From NCBI GenBank assembly GCA_028408795.1, contig JAOOLP010000004.1, positions 1-64,000 on the forward strand: a stretch of 64,000 nt of DNA. Reading direction: 5' to 3'. Source of the stretch: Candidatus Pelagibacter sp. Lineage in GTDB: Bacteria; Pseudomonadota; Alphaproteobacteria; Pelagibacterales; Pelagibacteraceae. The translations under genes and the position numbers were made by a program. The notes under the pieces were generated by a model that saw only the letters and a list, made by a program, of their open reading frames with translations, did no database searches and was not told where the DNA came from. The first letter of the stretch is position 1. Every line of letters begins with the position of its first letter. This document shows positions 54,325 to 63,580 of the stretch, one piece after another.

Positions 54325-54969
54325 CTACCCTTTTTTATAATTTTTAAACTTACCTAAGACAATTTTCATTTCTTTTTTTGAAAGAATCTTAGGTATTCCA
54401 ATTCTTAGGGCATTTATATATTGATGGCAAATATTTTCGATCTCCTGAGCAAGTTCAAAAGTCTTTTCTAAATTTTCTCCAAAAGCAACCTGACCGTGAT
54501 TAGCAATCAAACATGCTGTTCTATTTTTTAAAGCACTGATAATATTTTTTGAAAGATTTTTTGTTCCAAAAGTTGCATATTTACTGCACTTAATGTCTTC
54601 ACCTCCAGCAACTGCAACCATATAGTGAAAAGCTGGAATACTTTTTTGATGAGTTGAAACCGCAGTAGCACAAGCAGAGTGAGCGTGAACTATAGCTTTA
54701 GCCTCTTTTTTATTCACATAAATATCCTGATGAAATCTCCATTCTGAAGAGGGTTTACCTTTTTTATTATCATACACACCTTTAAGCGATACGAAGACAA
54801 TATCTTTAGATTTCAAAGACGAGTACTTCCTACCAGATGGAGTTATATAAAACCCATCCACTCCTTTTTCTTTTGCTCTTACTGAAATATTACCTGATCT
54901 TAAAGCAGACAAATTAGTGATATTTAATTTTTTAGAATATTTTATTACTTCAGCTTTAAGTTTACTCAC
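54325..54969 (-). CDS. Class II aldolase (FucA/Ald2-like)
   Basis: 214 residues. SGNISVRAKE, TPSGRKYSSL, EWRFHQDIYVNKKEAKAIVHAHSACATAVS (acid Glu and zinc H-x-H) and LIANHGQVAFGENL (third zinc His) are the class II aldolase/adducin motifs of L-fuculose-phosphate aldolase. Between speD-speE and the mtnA-mtnP genes it fits Ald2, which splits 5-methylthioribulose-1-phosphate to DHAP and 2-methylthioacetaldehyde. The alternative MtnB dehydratase has the same fold, but mtnC/mtnD are absent here. Confidence 0.82.
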   Translation of the reverse strand: MSKLKAEVIKYSKKLNITNLSALRSGNISVRAKEKGVDGFYITPSGRKYSSLKSKDIVFVSLKGVYDNKKGKPSSEWRFHQDIYVNKKEAKAIVHAHSACATAVSTHQKSIPAFHYMVAVAGGEDIKCSKYATFGTKNLSKNIISALKNRTACLIANHGQVAFGENLEKTFELAQEIENICHQYINALRIGIPKILSKKEMKIVLGKFKNYKKG

Positions 54970-56099
54970 TATAACAAATTATCTTTGAAGAAATTGATAA
55001 ATTGAGGCATGTAAACATCAGCGTTATCTCCGCCAATGGTAACTCCTTTAGAAATACATTTTTCTTTTTTCATTACTTTAAAAGCGGTTTTCCAAGCTTT
55101 TCTTGGTTCTGTTTGTGCAGTTTCATAAAATGCTTCTACGGAAGGATATTTTTTGTGTTTATTGACCATCCACTCTATCCATATCGGATTAGTAAATCGA
55201 CCATCATTATCAACATAAAAATCAGGACAATCATGAAGTGTCATTGCCATTTTTTCTCTCCAAGGTTTTTTACCTGCATGCCATGCATGATACCAACCCT
55301 CTTTAATATCAATTTTTACTTTTCCTGGTGGAGCTTTTATTCTCTCTGCGTGCTCCTTACAAAACTTTGCCAAAGTATAATCATCTGCACCGCCGTGCAC
55401 TACAAGCATTGTTGTGTTGGAGGTTAATTCTGGTTCTGAAAAAAAACCAGCCATTCTACATTCTGCTGCTTCCGGGAGGATTGCATCAAAACCTTTTGTA
55501 CCGCCAAGAAATTTAGATGTGAGTTTAACATCTGCCATGAAAAAAGAATTAGTTCCACCTCTTGAATGACCAGTTGTTCCAAATTTTCCGTTGGATCTAG
55601 GGTGAGATTGTAAAAATTTTAGAGCCATAAGTGCATCAATTGCTCCGTTTATTAAAGGAACTTTAGATTGATCTCTCCATACAGTCCTAGCCCCTCTTGA
55701 ACAAAAATTATCAATATACATAACACCAATACCCTCTTTCAAAAGATTTTGTGCAGCATGATATACAAAATCGTCCCAAACATAATCTCCAGGTCCACCG
55801 CTACTATGAGTATAAATTACTATAGGAACTTTGCCTGTTCCTTCTGGCAATCGAAGATATCCAGTAATTTCGATGGGATTATTTAAATGACCGTCTGTTA
55901 AGACTGTTCTTTGATCAAGTCCTGTATAAGAATTAAATTTAATTATTTCACCTCCTGAATAACCTTTTAGTTTAGCGATTGCTTTAAGCATTGAATACTT
56001 TTTTCTACAGTTATCTTTAGAATTAAAGTCTGGGGGTGAGTGAGCCAATAGGCTAGTTGTAAATAAAACTGCAAATAAAATTAATAGTATTTTTTTCAT
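54969..56099 (-). CDS. Secreted alpha/beta hydrolase, dienelactone hydrolase-like
   Basis: Signal peptide KKILLILFAVLFTTSLLAHS, then an alpha/beta hydrolase. The nucleophile elbow is GHSRGGTNSFF, the acid residue lies near VVHGGADDYT, and the His in GWYHAWHAG. VPIVIYTHSSGGPGDYVWDDF forms the oxyanion region. 376 aa. Likely periplasmic esterase or lactonase. Embedded in the mtnP-mtnA-speDE operon: overlaps mtnA by 4 bp and shares a base with the aldolase. Its link to that pathway is not explained by known biochemistry. Confidence 0.8.
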   Translation of the reverse strand: MKKILLILFAVLFTTSLLAHSPPDFNSKDNCRKKYSMLKAIAKLKGYSGGEIIKFNSYTGLDQRTVLTDGHLNNPIEITGYLRLPEGTGKVPIVIYTHSSGGPGDYVWDDFVYHAAQNLLKEGIGVMYIDNFCSRGARTVWRDQSKVPLINGAIDALMALKFLQSHPRSNGKFGTTGHSRGGTNSFFMADVKLTSKFLGGTKGFDAILPEAAECRMAGFFSEPELTSNTTMLVVHGGADDYTLAKFCKEHAERIKAPPGKVKIDIKEGWYHAWHAGKKPWREKMAMTLHDCPDFYVDNDGRFTNPIWIEWMVNKHKKYPSVEAFYETAQTEPRKAWKTAFKVMKKEKCISKGVTIGGDNADVYMPQFINFFKDNLL

Positions 56100-57166
56100 T
56101 TAAATAATCCTTTCAGTCCTTTTTCCGATGCTTCACAAATTCCTTTTTCTGTAATTAATCCTGTTACCAGTTTAGCAGGAGTTACATCAAAGGCTAGGTT
56201 TAGTGACTTACTTTTTTGTGGGTAAATTCTCACCTTTTTAATTTCATTATTTTCATCAACTCCTTCAACATGTGATAGCTCCTCTGAATTTCTTTCTTCG
56301 ATCGGGATTTGTTTATGGTCTTTAATACTCCAGTCTATAGTAGAACTTGGCAAGGCTACATAAAAAGGGATGTTATTATCTTTTGCGGATAAAGCTTTAA
56401 GATAAGTTCCGATTTTATTGCAAACATCGCCATTAGATAAAGTTCTATCAGTTCCAACAATACACATATCCACTTCTCCTCTTTGCATTAATATACCACC
56501 AGCGTTATCGGTTATTACAGTGTTTGATATCCCCTCTTCATTTAATTCAAAAGATGTCAAGTTAGCTCCTTGATTTCTTGGTCTTGTTTCATCAACCCAA
56601 ACATGAACTTTAATTCCTTTTTGATGAGCATGATAAATTGGTGAAGTAGCTGTTCCCCAATCGATAGTTGCTAACCATCCTGCATTACAATGGGTTAAAA
56701 TATTAACTGTATCTTTTTTTTTGTTAGCAATGTCTTCAATAATTTTAAGACCGTTCAGACCGATATTTTTGCAAAATTTTTCATCCTCTTCTATAATAGC
56801 TTTTGCCTCATCTAAAGCTATTTTCAATATATCTTTATCATTAACTCTGGAAAGCTTTTTCATCATTCTGTCTACTGCCCATTTAAGATTGATTGCGGTA
56901 GGCCTTGACGCAATTAACTCCTCGCTAGATTTTTTTAGAAAAGATAAATCATTTTTTTCGATTATAGATAAAACTAAACCGTAGGCAGCTGTTGCACCGA
57001 TTAATGGAGCGCCTCTCACCTCCATTGTTTTAATGGCATTAATTGCATCTTTTACTTTTTTTAAATCTTTAACTACAAATTGATGAGGAAGTTTTCTTTG
57101 ATCAATAATTTTTACCAAATTATTCTCAAACCAAATTGTTTTGTATGATTGTCCCTCTATTTTCAT
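56096..57166 (-). CDS. mtnA: 5-Methylthioribose-1-phosphate isomerase
   Basis: Converts MTR-1-P to 5-methylthioribulose-1-phosphate, second step of methylthioadenosine salvage. eIF2B-like fold: MEVRGAPLIGATAAYGL, NILTHCNAGWLATIDWGTA with the catalytic Cys, VDETRPRNQGANLTSFEL and CIVGTDRTLSNGDVCNKIGTY with the catalytic Asp. 356 aa is standard. Its start overlaps the tautomerase stop by one base. Confidence 0.95.
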   Translation of the reverse strand: MKIEGQSYKTIWFENNLVKIIDQRKLPHQFVVKDLKKVKDAINAIKTMEVRGAPLIGATAAYGLVLSIIEKNDLSFLKKSSEELIASRPTAINLKWAVDRMMKKLSRVNDKDILKIALDEAKAIIEEDEKFCKNIGLNGLKIIEDIANKKKDTVNILTHCNAGWLATIDWGTATSPIYHAHQKGIKVHVWVDETRPRNQGANLTSFELNEEGISNTVITDNAGGILMQRGEVDMCIVGTDRTLSNGDVCNKIGTYLKALSAKDNNIPFYVALPSSTIDWSIKDHKQIPIEERNSEELSHVEGVDENNEIKKVRIYPQKSKSLNLAFDVTPAKLVTGLITEKGICEASEKGLKGLFK

Positions 57167-57609
57167 TAACTTTTTTCAATTTTTTTTAATCTTTTTATTA
57201 AGCTTGGTGATAACGAATTAAACCATTTTTTTTCTTGTCCTGATTTAGGTAAAATTTCTCCATACTCGATCATTTGATCTGGTAATAAATCTTCCAAGTA
57301 AACCCAAACAAAATCTCTCTGCAACTTTGTATTCTTAATCAAAATTTTTCTTAAACCTAAAATTAATTGTTTTTTAACTTTTGACGTTCGTCCAGCTCTT
57401 ATCTGTCCGTTTAAGAAAATTTCCTTAGTTTTGACTAATTTGCCGCCCATAAAATGAGCATTTTTTTCGTTTTTTTGAAATATCACTTGAGCAAAAAAAG
57501 TATTTGCACCAGTGAATTTACTATGAGTATTCGTTATATCATTTGCAATAGAATTTTTTTGTTTTTGCGAAAGGTTAATATTTGAATATTTTACCGTATA
57601 TGTTGGCAT
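57166..57609 (-). CDS. Tautomerase-superfamily protein, cis-CaaD-like
   Basis: 147 residues starting MPTYTVKYSN, with the catalytic Pro after Met removal. FAQVIFQKNEKNAHFMGG, IFLNGQIRAGRTSKVKKQ and WVYLEDLLPDQMIEYG match the trimeric cis-3-chloroacrylic-acid-dehalogenase-like branch, longer than the 60-residue 4-OT type. Substrates of genomic members are mostly unknown. It lies between mtnP and mtnA, with the mtnA start overlapping its stop. Confidence 0.87.
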   Translation of the reverse strand: MPTYTVKYSNINLSQKQKNSIANDITNTHSKFTGANTFFAQVIFQKNEKNAHFMGGKLVKTKEIFLNGQIRAGRTSKVKKQLILGLRKILIKNTKLQRDFVWVYLEDLLPDQMIEYGEILPKSGQEKKWFNSLSPSLIKRLKKIEKS

Positions 57610-57614
57610 TAAAA

Positions 57615-58490
57615 TTATTTTTTATTTAAAATTCTTCCAGCAATATTTTTTAATTTTTTTATGGTTTTTTTGGTTCTTAATTTCGGATCAGTAATAATAG
57701 CTACATCTAAACAATCATTCGCAGGATCTTTTTCAACAGTATAATTTTTAAAAGTTTTTATTATTTCTTTAATCATATTTTGTGCATTAGCTGCATTTTT
57801 CATTAGAGTTTGAACTACCATGCTTACATCGACTTCATCATGATCAGGATGCCAACAATCGTAATCTGTCACCATTGCAACAGTGCTATATCTAATTTCT
57901 GCCTCTCTAGCTAGTTTTGCTTCGGGCATATTTGTCATCCCGATTACATCTGCTCCCCAAGATCTATATAAATTTGACTCTGCTAAAGTGGAAAATTGAG
58001 GTCCTTCCATTACAACATAGGTGCCTCCAACTTGGTGAGTGATATTCAATTTTTTTAATGCGGCCTCACAACAATTAGAAAGCCCCTCACTAGTTGGTTT
58101 TGCCATTGAAACATGGGCAACTATTTCTTCATCAAAAAATGTTTTAACTCTAGAAAATGTCCTATCTATAAATTGGTCTACTATTACAAATTTTCCTGGA
58201 TCTAAATTTTCTTTTAGAGAGCCTACAGCCGAAACTGAAATAACATCTGTTACACCTAATTGTTTCAGCGCATCAATATTTGCTCTAAAATTAATATTTG
58301 TTGGGTTAATTTTATGACCACGAGAATGTCTGGGGATGAAACAAATTTCCTCTTTATCTAGTTTTGCTATTAAAACTTCATCTGATGGCTTTCCCCAAGG
58401 TGTGCTAATTTTTTTCCATTTAGTTTTTTCAAAACCCTCCATTTTATACAGACCACTTCCGCCAATTATCCCGAGTTTTCTTTTTTTCAT
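57615..58490 (-). CDS. mtnP: 5'-Methylthioadenosine phosphorylase
   Basis: Phosphorolyses methylthioadenosine to adenine and methylthioribose-1-phosphate. Phosphate site GIIGGSGLYK, FIPRHSRGHKINPTNINFRAN, VVMEGPQFSTLAESNLYRSWGADVIGMTNMPEAKLAREA and YDCWHPDHDEVD are the family hallmarks (MTAP type, M-T-N-M-P-E). 291 aa. First gene of the seven-gene operon. apt runs the opposite way from 44 bp upstream and can capture the released adenine. Confidence 0.96.
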   Translation of the reverse strand: MKKRKLGIIGGSGLYKMEGFEKTKWKKISTPWGKPSDEVLIAKLDKEEICFIPRHSRGHKINPTNINFRANIDALKQLGVTDVISVSAVGSLKENLDPGKFVIVDQFIDRTFSRVKTFFDEEIVAHVSMAKPTSEGLSNCCEAALKKLNITHQVGGTYVVMEGPQFSTLAESNLYRSWGADVIGMTNMPEAKLAREAEIRYSTVAMVTDYDCWHPDHDEVDVSMVVQTLMKNAANAQNMIKEIIKTFKNYTVEKDPANDCLDVAIITDPKLRTKKTIKKLKNIAGRILNKK

Positions 58491-58533
58491 TATTTAATTA
58501 TTAAAGCTTTTTTGTTAGAACTTGAAGCTAAAT

Positions 58534-59061
58534 ATGGATTTAAAAAAACATATAAGGTCAATCCCAGACTATCCGAAAAAAGGCATTCTATTTAGAGATA
58601 TCACAACCCTAATAAAAAACGCAGATGCCTTTAAATATACAAATGACAAAATTATAGAATTATCAAAAAAAATCAATTTTGATAAAGTTTCAGCTATTGA
58701 ATCCAGAGGATTTATATTTGCTGCAACTGTTTCTTACATGCTTAAAAAACCTTTTATATTGCTAAGAAAAAAAAATAAACTTCCAGCTGATACACATTCT
58801 GTAGATTTTAAACTCGAGTATGGGGATGCAACGATAGAAGTTCATAAGGACTCTATTGAAAAAGGAGATAAAGTTCTCGTGATAGATGATCTAATAGCTA
58901 CTGGTGGGACTGCAGAGGCTGCAGCGAAATTAATTGAAATTTCAGGGGGAAAGGTTGCTGGTTTTATTTTTGTAATAAATTTATTCGATTTACCAGGAAG
59001 TAAGTTACTTAAAGACAAAGGATATTTAACTGAAAGTCTAATAGAGTTTCCAGGTCATTAA
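58534..59061 (+). CDS. apt: Adenine phosphoribosyltransferase
   Basis: Turns adenine and PRPP into AMP. IRSIPDYPKKGILFRDITTLI at the start, ESRGFIFAATVSYML, then the PRPP loop VLVIDDLIATGGTAEAA. I chose ATG 58534 (175 aa); a TTG 12 bp earlier is less likely. Divergent from mtnP, it completes the route adenine to AMP from methylthioadenosine. Overlaps the convergent epimerase gene by 4 bp. Confidence 0.96.
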   Translation: MDLKKHIRSIPDYPKKGILFRDITTLIKNADAFKYTNDKIIELSKKINFDKVSAIESRGFIFAATVSYMLKKPFILLRKKNKLPADTHSVDFKLEYGDATIEVHKDSIEKGDKVLVIDDLIATGGTAEAAAKLIEISGGKVAGFIFVINLFDLPGSKLLKDKGYLTESLIEFPGH

Positions 59062-59942
59062 TTATTTTTGATAAAATTTTGAATGTAAAGTTTTAAACTT
59101 ATTTTGCCAAACTTTTTATGTATTTTATTGGACAAATTTATATTTGTTAAGGCTGAAGCATATCGTTCACCAGGTCTCTTAGGTAAATATTTTATTTTTG
59201 ATTTAAATAATTTAGCTACTTCAAGTATTGAATATTTTTTTTTATTTGAAATACTGTAGTGTCTGCATAAATTTTTTTTCCAGGCTTCGTAGCATACATC
59301 AATTGTATCTGAAATATGTGTAAATCTTCTAGATTGTGTTCCCGGTCTAACCACTGGTAAGGGTTTTTTTCTTTTATAGTGATCTTCGAAAATTCCAATT
59401 ACTGTAGACATCTTTCCTTTGGAGATTTGATGTGGGCCGTAAACATTGTAAAAGTAAACTACTTCGTATTTAAATTGAAACCATTTTTTTAAATTTTCTA
59501 ATAATTCTAAATTTTTTGCTTTAGTAAAAGCGTAGGGAGAAAGATTTTTATCACTACCTTTATTACCTAAAGAGGCTGAAGTTGCGGAGTAGATTAATTT
59601 TATTTTATTTCTTAAACAAAAACTGAATACAGCGTTAGATCCCACTGAATTAGATATAATACATTCATTCATGTGTGAAAAACTTTGGTATATTCGGGCA
59701 AACTCTCCAAAATGAAAAACAGTTTTTATATTCTTTGAACTTTTAAAAATCTTAGAAATATTGGTTGTGTCACCTCTTATATACTTTACTCTTGGGTTTT
59801 TAATATGATTGCTCTTTTTTCCTGATGAATAATTATCAATGCTTAGAATTTTATACTTCGTTTTATCAAGTAACAACTTAATTAAATTCGTTCCAACAAA
59901 TCCTGCTCCACCTGTAACTACAATTTTTTTATTTGAAGACAT
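59058..59942 (-). CDS. NAD-dependent nucleotide-sugar epimerase/dehydratase
   Basis: Extended short-chain dehydrogenase of 294 aa. NAD-binding VVTGGAGFVGTNLIKLL, YSATSASLG and the catalytic SPYAFTKAKNLELL (Y-x3-K), then FYNVYGPHQ, typical of UDP-glucose 4-epimerase/UDP-hexuronate epimerase relatives. C-terminal GERYASALTNI. Which sugar is modified cannot be told. Co-directional with the GT2 gene, 14 bp apart. Confidence 0.88.
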   Translation of the reverse strand: MSSNKKIVVTGGAGFVGTNLIKLLLDKTKYKILSIDNYSSGKKSNHIKNPRVKYIRGDTTNISKIFKSSKNIKTVFHFGEFARIYQSFSHMNECIISNSVGSNAVFSFCLRNKIKLIYSATSASLGNKGSDKNLSPYAFTKAKNLELLENLKKWFQFKYEVVYFYNVYGPHQISKGKMSTVIGIFEDHYKRKKPLPVVRPGTQSRRFTHISDTIDVCYEAWKKNLCRHYSISNKKKYSILEVAKLFKSKIKYLPKRPGERYASALTNINLSNKIHKKFGKISLKLYIQNFIKNN

Positions 59943-59956
59943 ATTAAATTAATTTA

Positions 59957-60790
59957 TTAATCTATTTTAGGTCTACGCCAAGAGTTTTTTCCTAAAATTG
60001 AATTACTAATACCACTTAATCTATTTAAGTAAATATCTTTTTTTTGTTTATTTAGCGTTAACTGAAAAAAAATAGTTTTTAAAAAAGATGAAAATAGTTT
60101 TGGAAAGATAATTATTAGAGCTATAAAAAATCCTTTATATTTTTTATGAAAATAAAAAGTAGACCACATCCAATGCCAATTTCTATTCTTTTCTAATTCT
60201 TCTTTATATTTTACATCTACAGAACTTCCTCCTTCGTGATGAATTTTGAGACCTTGATCTAAATATATTTTGCCATTATTAATTTTTACTTTTTTACACA
60301 AATCTATTTCTTCAAAATATAAAAAATAGTTTTCATCAAAGAATTCTTTTTTAAATTTTTCCATATTTAAGAATATTGCAAAACCTTTTAAATTGTTAAC
60401 TTCAAAAACTTTTTTACTTCCTAAAGAATTGTCATTAGCTTGATGATTTGAAGGGCCAATTAACCAAAAATCTGGATAATGTTTTGCTGTTTCAAGAAAA
60501 TTATTAAGAGTATTTTTTTCTACAATAGTATCCGGATTAAGAACTAGGGCATACTTTGAAGTCACTTGCGACAAACCAATATTATTAGCTACAGAGTAAC
60601 CTTTATTTTCTCCTGTTAAAATACATTCTATATTAGGATATCTTATATTAAGTCTGTGTTTAAATTTTACATCATTGGAATTTTCGACAACTATAATCTT
60701 AGCAGATTTAGGTAATGAGTTAAGACAAGAATAAAGTTTACTTTCACTTTTATAAGTCGTAATCACTATACTAAGGTCTTTTATATCCAT
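59957..60790 (-). CDS. Glycosyltransferase family 2 (rhamnosyltransferase-like)
   Basis: 277 residues. GT-A fold start LSIVITTYKSESKLYSCL, ENKGYSVANNIGL and ALVLNPDTIVEKNTL (the D-x-D region as N-P-D-T). FYEEIDLCKKV and KIHHEGGSSVDV follow, as in the rhamnosyltransferase subgroup (WbbL-like). One C-terminal hydrophobic stretch (GFFIALIIIFPKLFSSFL) may associate with the membrane. Divergent rfbB and rfbA (dTDP-rhamnose pathway) nearby make rhamnose a likely donor (inference). Confidence 0.85.
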   Translation of the reverse strand: MDIKDLSIVITTYKSESKLYSCLNSLPKSAKIIVVENSNDVKFKHRLNIRYPNIECILTGENKGYSVANNIGLSQVTSKYALVLNPDTIVEKNTLNNFLETAKHYPDFWLIGPSNHQANDNSLGSKKVFEVNNLKGFAIFLNMEKFKKEFFDENYFLYFEEIDLCKKVKINNGKIYLDQGLKIHHEGGSSVDVKYKEELEKNRNWHWMWSTFYFHKKYKGFFIALIIIFPKLFSSFLKTIFFQLTLNKQKKDIYLNRLSGISNSILGKNSWRRPKID

Positions 60791-60871
60791 TTAATAATAA
60801 TATTTGATTTTAAAAGATAATTATTTTACTAATTTATAGCATTAAAGCATAATATTCTTTTTAAATATAAT

Positions 60872-61897
60872 ATGAAAAAAATCATAGTTACTGGGGGATC
60901 TGGTTTTATCGGCAGTAATTTAGTTAATTTTTTAATAAAAAAAAAATACTTCGTCATTAATATTGATAAATTGACTTATGCTTCTAATAAAAAAGTCCAT
61001 TTTAATAAAAGTAACAAATTTTACAAATTCTATAAATTAGACTTAAATAATCAAAAAAAAATAATTAAGCTAATTCGAAAATACAAGCCGAGGGCAATTT
61101 TTAATTTGGCTGCAGAAACACATGTTGATAGATCAATAGATGGACCAAAAAATTTTATTGACACAAATGTACTTGGGACTTTTAATCTTTTAGAGTCAAT
61201 CAGATACCTAAAAAAAAATAAAATAAATACAAAATTAATTCATATCTCTACTGATGAAGTTTACGGCGATATAAAGGGAAGCAAAAGATCTAATGAGGAC
61301 TCAAATTACGAACCAAGCTCTCCTTACTCTGCTTCTAAAGCAAGTGCAGATCATCTCGTTAAGTCATACATTAGAACTTATAAAATTAATGCTGTAATAT
61401 CTAATTGTTGTAATAATTACGGACCTTATCAATTTCCTGAAAAACTATTACCAAAAATGATATCTAACATATTCAATAATAAGCCTTTACCAATTTATGC
61501 CAAAGGTCAAAACTCAAGAGAATGGATACATGTTGAGGACCACTGTAGAGCCTTATTCATGCTTTATTTGAAAGGTAAATCTGGTGAAAGTTATAATGTT
61601 GGATCTGGTATTAATATAAAAAATGTTGATCTAGTAAAAAAATTATTAAAGATAAGTAAAAAACTAAAAATTAAAATTGGAAAAAAAACAAAAATAATAT
61701 TTGTTAAAGATAGACCTGGCCATGATTTTAGGTACGCACTTAATAGCAGAAAAATTTTTAAAAAATTTAAATGGAAAGCAAAAATAAAACTCGATTATGG
61801 GCTCACTGAAACAATCAAATGGTACATAAATAATAAGATGTATTTAAAAAGCATTTCTAAAGATATCTACGAAAAAAGATTGGGTTTAAAAATATGA
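60872..61897 (+). CDS. rfbB: dTDP-glucose 4,6-dehydratase
   Basis: Second step in dTDP-L-rhamnose or other dTDP-deoxysugar synthesis. NAD fold VTGGSGFIGSNLVNFL, NLAAETHVDRSIDGP, STDEVYGD, the catalytic YSASKASADHL (Y-x3-K) and NCCNNYGPYQFPEKLLPKMI. 341 aa is normal. Overlaps rfbA by 4 bp (ATGA). Confidence 0.96.
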   Translation: MKKIIVTGGSGFIGSNLVNFLIKKKYFVINIDKLTYASNKKVHFNKSNKFYKFYKLDLNNQKKIIKLIRKYKPRAIFNLAAETHVDRSIDGPKNFIDTNVLGTFNLLESIRYLKKNKINTKLIHISTDEVYGDIKGSKRSNEDSNYEPSSPYSASKASADHLVKSYIRTYKINAVISNCCNNYGPYQFPEKLLPKMISNIFNNKPLPIYAKGQNSREWIHVEDHCRALFMLYLKGKSGESYNVGSGINIKNVDLVKKLLKISKKLKIKIGKKTKIIFVKDRPGHDFRYALNSRKIFKKFKWKAKIKLDYGLTETIKWYINNKMYLKSISKDIYEKRLGLKI

Positions 61898-62760
61898 TTA
61901 GTAAAGGAATAATATTAGCTGGTGGTACTGGTAGTAGAATGAGTCCGCTAACTAAGTCTGTCAATAAACAATTATTACCACTTTACGATAAGCCATTGAT
62001 TTTTTATCCGCTTTCAATACTTATGCTAGCTGGAATAAGAAACATTCTCATAATTGTTAATAAAGGCCAACTTGCACAATTTAAGAAAATTTTACCTGAG
62101 AAAAATAATTTAGGTATTAAGATACAGTATAAAGAACAATTAAAACCAAACGGACTACCTGAAGCTTTTATAATCGGAGAAAAATTTATTGGAAAGGATA
62201 ATATAGCTTTAATATTAGGTGATAATTTTTTTTACGGTCAAAGCTTGACAAAAACTTTAAAAAAAAGTGTAGCCATTAAAAATGGTGCTAAAGTTTTTTT
62301 ACACCCTGTAAAAAATCCAAATTTATATGGAGTAGCAGCAGTAAATAAAAAAAATAATATTATCAAAATAGTAGAAAAACCTAAAAGAGAATTTTCTAAT
62401 TTAGCAGTAACTGGATTATATTTTTTTGATAATAAAGTTGTTAAATTTAGTAAAACTTTAAAGCCTTCAAAACGAAAAGAACTAGAAATAGTTGATCTGC
62501 TTAATAAATACAAAAAGGCTAAAAAATTAAAGGCAGAATTTATAGGCAGAGGAGGAACATGGCTAGACACAGGAAATATCCAAGATTATTACAACGCATC
62601 AAATTATATTTCGGTCATAGAAAATAGACAAGGTTTAAAAATAGCCTGTATTGAAGAAATTGCACTTAACAATAAATGGATAAATAAGAAAGATATTAAA
62701 GATGCGATAAAGTTTTATGGAAATTGCGAATACGCAAACTATCTCAAAAAATTAATATAA
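61894..62760 (+). CDS. rfbA: Glucose-1-phosphate thymidylyltransferase
   Basis: Makes dTDP-glucose. Signature KGIILAGGTGSRMSPLTKSVNKQLLPLYDKPLIFYPL at the N-terminus is RmlA (LAGGxGTRL-like, with S-R-M), then LILGDNFFYG, VVEKPKREFSN, VTGLYFFDNKV and GRGGTWLDTG. 288 aa. Only dTDP-type substrates are expected given rfbB and rfbC around it. Confidence 0.95.
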   Translation: MISKGIILAGGTGSRMSPLTKSVNKQLLPLYDKPLIFYPLSILMLAGIRNILIIVNKGQLAQFKKILPEKNNLGIKIQYKEQLKPNGLPEAFIIGEKFIGKDNIALILGDNFFYGQSLTKTLKKSVAIKNGAKVFLHPVKNPNLYGVAAVNKKNNIIKIVEKPKREFSNLAVTGLYFFDNKVVKFSKTLKPSKRKELEIVDLLNKYKKAKKLKAEFIGRGGTWLDTGNIQDYYNASNYISVIENRQGLKIACIEEIALNNKWINKKDIKDAIKFYGNCEYANYLKKLI

Positions 62761-62764
62761 TTTA

Positions 62765-63577
62765 ATGTATAAAATTTTAAATAATTTTTATAAATCAAAT
62801 ATATTTGATAAATTACCAAAAGTATTAGCTAGAAAACTTTTTAAAATATTTAAGATATTTTTTGTTGAAACTAATTTAGTGACACTGCCAGAAAATAACC
62901 ATCCAACTAAATTAGATAAAGATTTACAATTAAAAATAATAAAAAATCAGAATGATAAATTTTATCGTCCTTTTTCCACATGTTCTTACCTTTTGGAAAT
63001 TTTGACTTTATATTCTAAGTCTCAAAAAAATTTAAGTTTTTTTGACTTTGGAGCTAATAATATTGATAATTTTATTTATTTAAATAGATATCTAAAAAAC
63101 TGGCAATACATTTATTACGACTTACCTCATTACAATGATATAATTTCAAATTTAATTAAAGAGAAAGAATTAAAAAATATTACTGTATCTCAAGATTTAT
63201 CTTTAGGTGAAAAACCTTTGGATTTTGTTTTTTTTGGCAGTTCTTTGCATTACACTAATGACTACAAAGAGATACTTAAAAAATTCTTTCATAATAAGAC
63301 AAAAAATATCATTTTATCACATACCCCTTTCTATACCTCAAATAAAAATAAAAACGATATAGTCTTAAAACAAGTAAATATTCATCCAATAATAAACTAT
63401 GCATATTTAATACAATACGATAATTTTATAAATTTTATGAAAAATAATAATTATATTCTTGTTTCACAAAATAAGAATAATTTAATCAAATTTTTAAATT
63501 TTAAGAATTTTTCGGATGATTTTTCATTCATAAATTTTTTAGACTTAACATTTTCTTATCAAACTAATAACTCTTAG
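62765..63577 (+). CDS. Putative methyltransferase, TIGR04325-like family
   Basis: 270 residues with an N-terminal part of basic residues (KVLARKLFKIFKIF) and a SAM-type core: FFDFGANNIDNFIYLNRYLKNW, DLPHYNDI, FVFFGSSLHYTNDYKEIL and ILSHTPFY. These fit the surface-polysaccharide-associated TIGR04325 group of putative methyltransferases. SAM binding is implied but the motif I glycine spacing (FDFGANN) is degenerate. Inside the rfb operon, 4 bp from rfbA and 3 bp from rfbC. Assigned by pattern only. Confidence 0.65.
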   Translation: MYKILNNFYKSNIFDKLPKVLARKLFKIFKIFFVETNLVTLPENNHPTKLDKDLQLKIIKNQNDKFYRPFSTCSYLLEILTLYSKSQKNLSFFDFGANNIDNFIYLNRYLKNWQYIYYDLPHYNDIISNLIKEKELKNITVSQDLSLGEKPLDFVFFGSSLHYTNDYKEILKKFFHNKTKNIILSHTPFYTSNKNKNDIVLKQVNIHPIINYAYLIQYDNFINFMKNNNYILVSQNKNNLIKFLNFKNFSDDFSFINFLDLTFSYQTNNS

Positions 63578-63580
63578 CTT

